Assembly (NCBI GenBank): GCA_963556195.1
Contig: OY744525.1
Span: 61,395,772-61,459,771, forward strand
Reading direction: 5' to 3'
DNA length: 64,000 nt
Origin: Sepiola atlantica
Lineage: Eukaryota > Mollusca > Cephalopoda > Sepiida > Sepiolidae
The notes under the pieces were generated by a model that was not told where the DNA came from, ran no database searches, and worked only from the letters and a program-made list of their open reading frames with translations. Position numbers and translations under genes: made by a program. Of this stretch, positions 60,869-64,000 are shown piece after piece (within the stretch, counting starts at the first letter, position 1; each line of letters begins with the position of its first letter).

Positions 60869-61247
60869 CAGGGTTATTCATAAGTCACTTCACTTATCTA
60901 TTTAAAATGATTACCATATGAAGCACAAACATACTATGAACTTTTGATAATTGTTATCTTACTCTCTAATTATTGCTATTTGTTATTTTAAATTTGTTCG
61001 TTTATATATTTATTTCTATATATATTTATTTCATAATCAATCAAATATGTTACAAAGAGTCGTAAATTCCTTGCAAAAAAGAATGGAGCTATGCATGCAG
61101 AACGAAGGTGAAAATTTTGAAAATTTGCTGTAATTTTAAACTCCCATAAATGAATTTGTTGAATAAACTTTCTGTTTTGTATTACCGTATTTTTTAACTT
61201 TAGAATTTCAAAAATAAATAGCTAAGTGACTTATGAATCCCCCTGTA
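60867..61247 (+). mobile_element. Deletion derivative of a Tc1/mariner (IS630)-type transposon
   Basis: TA-CAGGGTTATTCATAAGTCACT on the left and AGTGACTTATGAATCCCCCTG-TA on the right form ~24-bp terminal inverted repeats with a TA duplication. The inside is 330 bp and retains only the end of a transposase frame. A CTTCACTTATCT/AAATAGCTAAGTG step extends the inverted repeat. Relative: MITE at 19323-19571. Confidence 0.9.
61047..61133 (+). pseudogene. Transposase C-terminus remnant
   Basis: MLQRVVNSLQKRMELCMQNE then GENFENLL-stop. Many IS630/Tc1/mariner-type transposases end in a stretch of the kind LxRVxxSFxxRxxxCIxxxGGHFExLL. Its position just inside the right inverted repeat fits. The DDE catalytic core is deleted. 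The upstream open frame back to 60951 is AT-rich and not transposase-like. Confidence 0.7.
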
Positions 61248-61583
61248 TATACTAGACAAACTGTCTAGTCTTAGAAGGTCTAGTCTATACTATATATTTT
61301 GTCCTGTCTGTCCTGGTGTTGCAAGATTGGGTGTAGGTGTGTAAAAATAATGTTAAAAACAGAATTTTCCACACAAGGCTAGAGTAAGAAAAATCGGAAA
61401 ATCCTATTAGAAGTTCAAGAGTAGAATTAGAGCTATGTGTATACGAAGTTACGTCATGGGAGGAAATACGTGGCAGAGAATTGATATCAATCCTGCCTCT
61501 TGTTCGACATCAAAGTGAATGGACGTCGGTTTTGAGGTCCTTCTATCACCCCCTACAGCGAATGGTAATCATCTAGATCAGGG
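61248..61583. repeat. Direct repeat partner of 63195-63345 and short palindrome
   Basis: ACTAGACAAACTGTCTAGT at about 61252-61270 is palindromic. AATAATGTTAAAAACAGAAT, TTTCCACACAAGGCTAGAGT, AAGTTACGTCATGGG parallel ACAATGTTTAAAACGGTATT, TTCCACATAAGGTAAGAGTA, GATATTGCGTCAGAAC at 63220-63330. Confidence 0.6.
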
Positions 61584-61625
61584 ATCGGCAACCTTTTGGA
61601 GAGAAAGGATCAATTGGCTATGTAG
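61584..61625 (+). mobile_element. hAT-type terminal inverted repeat, single end
   Basis: CAGGGATCGGCAACCTTTTG resembles the CAGGGGTCGGCAACCTTTTT ends of many animal hAT elements. I cannot find the opposite end within 1 kb, so the element is truncated or the match is a lone end. Confidence 0.5.
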
Positions 61626-62418
61626 TGTCTCTGTGAAGAAACAGGGTATTAAATATAATGTAAATAAATGTTCTTCCACTAACTGAAACTGCTTTGTTGA
61701 GAATGCTGTCTTTTTTTTTAAAGGTTTTTAAAATAAGGAATTTGATCTGATTTTATTTAAACAATTCATATTATTTTGCTACTGGATTAATAGAAAACAA
61801 AAATAAAAATGCAAAGTGTTTTTTTACAAACTAAATACTGTTGAAATTAACAAATTATTTGATGGGACACAATGTATTGACATTTTATAAACCAGGCAAA
61901 TTTAGTTGATTCATAGTAGAAACTTCAACAGTGAAAATCTACTTCATGTATATCTTTATATATATATATATATACATACACATTGATTTTAATAATAATG
62001 GTAAGGTAGCCATAATTACCAAGGACGGAGAGGCCTATAATACTAAAACGAGAAATAAATTATTCCTTCCTTACTTTAGTAAAGCGGCTAAAATATTAAA
62101 AAATTAGAATGGAGGAGAAAAAAAAAATGGTGGTGAAATCGAGACGTCTTTCGAGTCGACACATTTTCAAGATTTCACGTCGACTAAAATGTTTGAAAAG
62201 CGAATTAAAATCATGGATTATCGAATGAGTGGAAGGGAAAAAAAAAATTATGTACCCATCAGTTCCAAACTGTGGGTATATTCTTTCTGCTTGCACAGAT
62301 ACGGTTTACGTAGGTTGATGGTGACCGCTTCGAGAATCTTAAGGTGATTCTTCGAGCGGGCCCTGTGCAAGACAGTAAATGTCTCATCCATATATCCCTC
62401 AGTTCATAAATGGCACTC

Positions 62419-62423
<5 letters not shown>
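61626..62423. other. No gene recognised; short (TA)n at 61957-61974
   Basis: AT-rich to 62000. GACCGCTTCGAGAATC...GATTCTTCGAGCGGGC at 62321-62360 is a small imperfect hairpin. Confidence 0.4.

Positions 62424-62468
<45 letters not shown>
62424..62468. repeat. (AT)n microsatellite
   Basis: About 22 units. Confidence 0.95.
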
Positions 62469-62472
<4 letters not shown>

Positions 62473-62559
62473 AAACTCAATGTCTGTGTGTATGGGCATG
62501 TGAAATGTTTGTGTTTTCCTATGGAAAGACAAGTTAGGGAATCTGCATACAATCTAAAA

Positions 62560-62990
62560 GTGTATTCTTGTGTAAAATTTACCAAAGAAGACAATGGAAG
62601 TATTCCCGAATGTCTAAGTGCATGCCTAAGGGGGCTATGAGGGCATCACTTTTTTAAAACTTCAACTATATCCTATTTTTATTAAATTTAAATCATATGT
62701 AAAAAAATTTCCGGGGAAGACCATAGAAGTGGTTTCGAATCTCTAAGTGCCCTCCTAACCGAATAGGAGCTATAGGAGTCCAATCTCCTTTAAAAATTTA
62801 AATATATCCTAGTTTGATGGAATGTATATCAGAAGACAATGGAAGTGGTCCTGAATCTCTACATTACCCTCTACATGCCGAATATCTATGTATGCCCACC
62901 TCTAAATGACTAATGGGGATATAACCCTCTTAAAAATTAAAATACATATATCCGATTTTAATGAAATTTAAACCATATGCATAATACATT
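62560..62990. repeat. Degenerate ~145-bp tandem repeat, about three units
   Basis: AGAAGACAATGGAAGTATTC, CCGAATGTCTAAGTGC / GGAAGACCATAGAAGTGGTT, TCGAATCTCTAAGTGC / CAGAAGACAATGGAAGTGGT, CCTGAATCTCTACATT. ATATCCTATTTTTATTAAAT and equivalents separate them. Confidence 0.75.
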
Positions 62991-63164
62991 AAGTTAGAGA
63001 GTTTTTAAACATTCCAGCGTCTTCCGATTATATAAGAGGGCGAAACGGGAAGAGACAGGGGGTCAGTAAAAACAAAGAAAGTAAAATGGTGTTATGAACA
63101 TATTGAAAGAGTACATAGTAGTGATCCTCATTCAATCCCGAGCAACGTCGGGTCTTCCTGCTAG
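62991..63164 (+). mobile_element. Helitron-type 3' end (terminal hairpin 63137-63152, CTAG at 63161)
   Basis: CCCGAGCAACGTCGGG is a perfect 5-bp stem with a 6-base loop, followed 8 bases later by CTAG and then T. This is the clearest Helitron 3' end in the window. The preceding tandem units (62560-62990) may be the body of a non-autonomous Helitron; its 5' TC end is not identified. Confidence 0.75.
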
Positions 63165-64000
63165 TAGTATATGAAATCAACCCTTTCTTTTCATAAAGAA
63201 GCAAGTGTTATGCGGGTGTGTGAAAACAATGTTTAAAACGGTATTTTCCACATAAGGTAAGAGTAATGGAAAATTCCATTGAAAGTGAAAAGTTTAGAAC
63301 TAGAACTACATGTCAGGATATTGCGTCAGAACTTGCCATTGACATGTAACTGATAAGCTAAGAAGATCTTTTTTTTTCGGTTCCGCATAAGAGAGCGGTC
63401 GTGCTCTTGGAGAGCTGTCTCTATACCCTCATGGGGAATGGGTTGGATGTATTGTGTATGCAAAAAAAATTAAAAATCCGAAAGCATTGTAAAGCCATAA
63501 ATGATTTTATGCTGTTATTATTTTCACCCACCGCTATTAATCAACACGCAACATGACAAAACAACAACGGAAAAGAAGAAAAGAGAGAACAAACTGCTGC
63601 GATGTGTTATCTACACAACAAGACTCCAGCTGCCGACATCCGGATAATCCGCTGAGATCGAAGAATTGGTCTTCATAATACTACAATTTAGTAACATGGC
63701 ATCTACTTGCATAGCATGTCGCTTTTAAAATGAAGGGGCTTGTTCTCTGATTAATGCAAGAGAAGGTTTACTCGTAGAGCTAGTATGATGTTGAAAAATG
63801 TGATACGAGTGATAAAACCAACAAATCACTGAGGACTTACTTCAAAGTGTCTTCAAGAAGACCTTCTCAATTCTGAGGATAGTTGTTTATTTCTTAGCTG
63901 ATATTTCGTTAAAATATGGACATTTGACGAAACTAAGAAAATCAGAAAACAAAAATACAATCATTAAGAGGAAATCTGTTTCAACTCATTGATTTTATAT
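63165..64000. other. Unassigned; direct repeat at 63195-63345
   Basis: 63195-63345 repeats 61310-61470. From 63370 onward no gene or repeat is recognised; GCATAAGAGAGCGGTCGTGC and CAAGACTCCAGCTGCCGACA are unique. Confidence 0.45.

Noticed and set aside
62321..62360. microRNA precursor-like hairpin
   Set aside because: Stem of ~13 bp with mismatches is too short for a pre-miRNA; no conservation information.

Overview
This window looks like non-coding, repeat-dominated DNA from an animal nuclear genome, most likely a mollusc and probably a cephalopod. Four things support that. There is no bacterial gene density: no open frame longer than about 190 codons carries a recognisable host protein. 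About thirty long (AT)n tracts are present. Non-LTR retrotransposon tails of animal type (CR1/L2/jockey-like) are common. A (CAT)n-headed repeat at 29.45-29.74 kb has the TTTAACGTCCG...GGATGCC-TTCCTGATGCCAAC form that I know from octopus and squid genomes. The molluscan-looking word AAGGGAGATAACTC also recurs. I could not identify a confident host exon, functional tRNA or functional rRNA.

Layout. 0-6 kb: microsatellites, foldback (inverted-repeat) elements, one LINE tail (3.95-4.39 kb) and one tRNA-derived SINE (5.73-5.96 kb). 6-14 kb: hairpin-bearing family R1, decayed LINE tails (one with an internal tandem duplication), the first copy of foldback family R5, a 5S-rRNA-derived element (11.8 kb) and a three-module repeat R4 (12.9-13.5 kb). 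14-18.4 kb: a nested palindromic complex, a 24-copy 27-bp minisatellite, and an element with a U2-snRNA-like head inserted in another repeat (R6). 18.4-25 kb: foldbacks, a host repeat interrupted by a mariner-type MITE and by a LINE insertion with a 12-bp target duplication, two SINEs, a 34-bp minisatellite, purine-rich blocks and LINE tails. 25-38 kb: foldbacks, the cephalopod-type repeat, the best-preserved LINE 3' ORF (36.5-37.1 kb, 187 codons), further LINE tails at 33.0-34.2 kb, and the inverted second copy of R4. 38-49 kb: a perfect 168-bp palindrome (37.79-37.96 kb), the second U2-headed element (40.6-40.9 kb), a 101-bp-arm inverted repeat (43.5-43.8 kb) and several Helitron-type 3' ends beside (TA)n. 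49-64 kb: a candidate solo LTR, a 0.6-kb foldback, a five-copy 68-bp tandem derived from R1, a LINE interrupted by a second 5S-derived element (53.5-54.2 kb), an uncharacterised GC-richer block (57-58 kb), a deletion derivative of a Tc1/mariner-type transposon (60.87-61.25 kb) and a Helitron-type 3' end (63.16 kb).

The sequences do not form an operon or pathway. The window is best read as a record of successive insertions. LINE families are the likely machinery for the SINE-like elements (tRNA-, 5S- and U2-headed). DNA transposons left TIR-bearing foldbacks. Many elements end exactly at (TA)n tracts. The most interesting items are the two-copy U2-snRNA-headed family, the two-copy 5S-headed family with shared non-canonical bases (one copy splitting a LINE), the perfect 168-bp palindrome, and the birth of the 27-bp minisatellite at the junction of two older repeats. 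Everything here rests on reading the sequence by eye; element boundaries are approximate unless exact bases are given.
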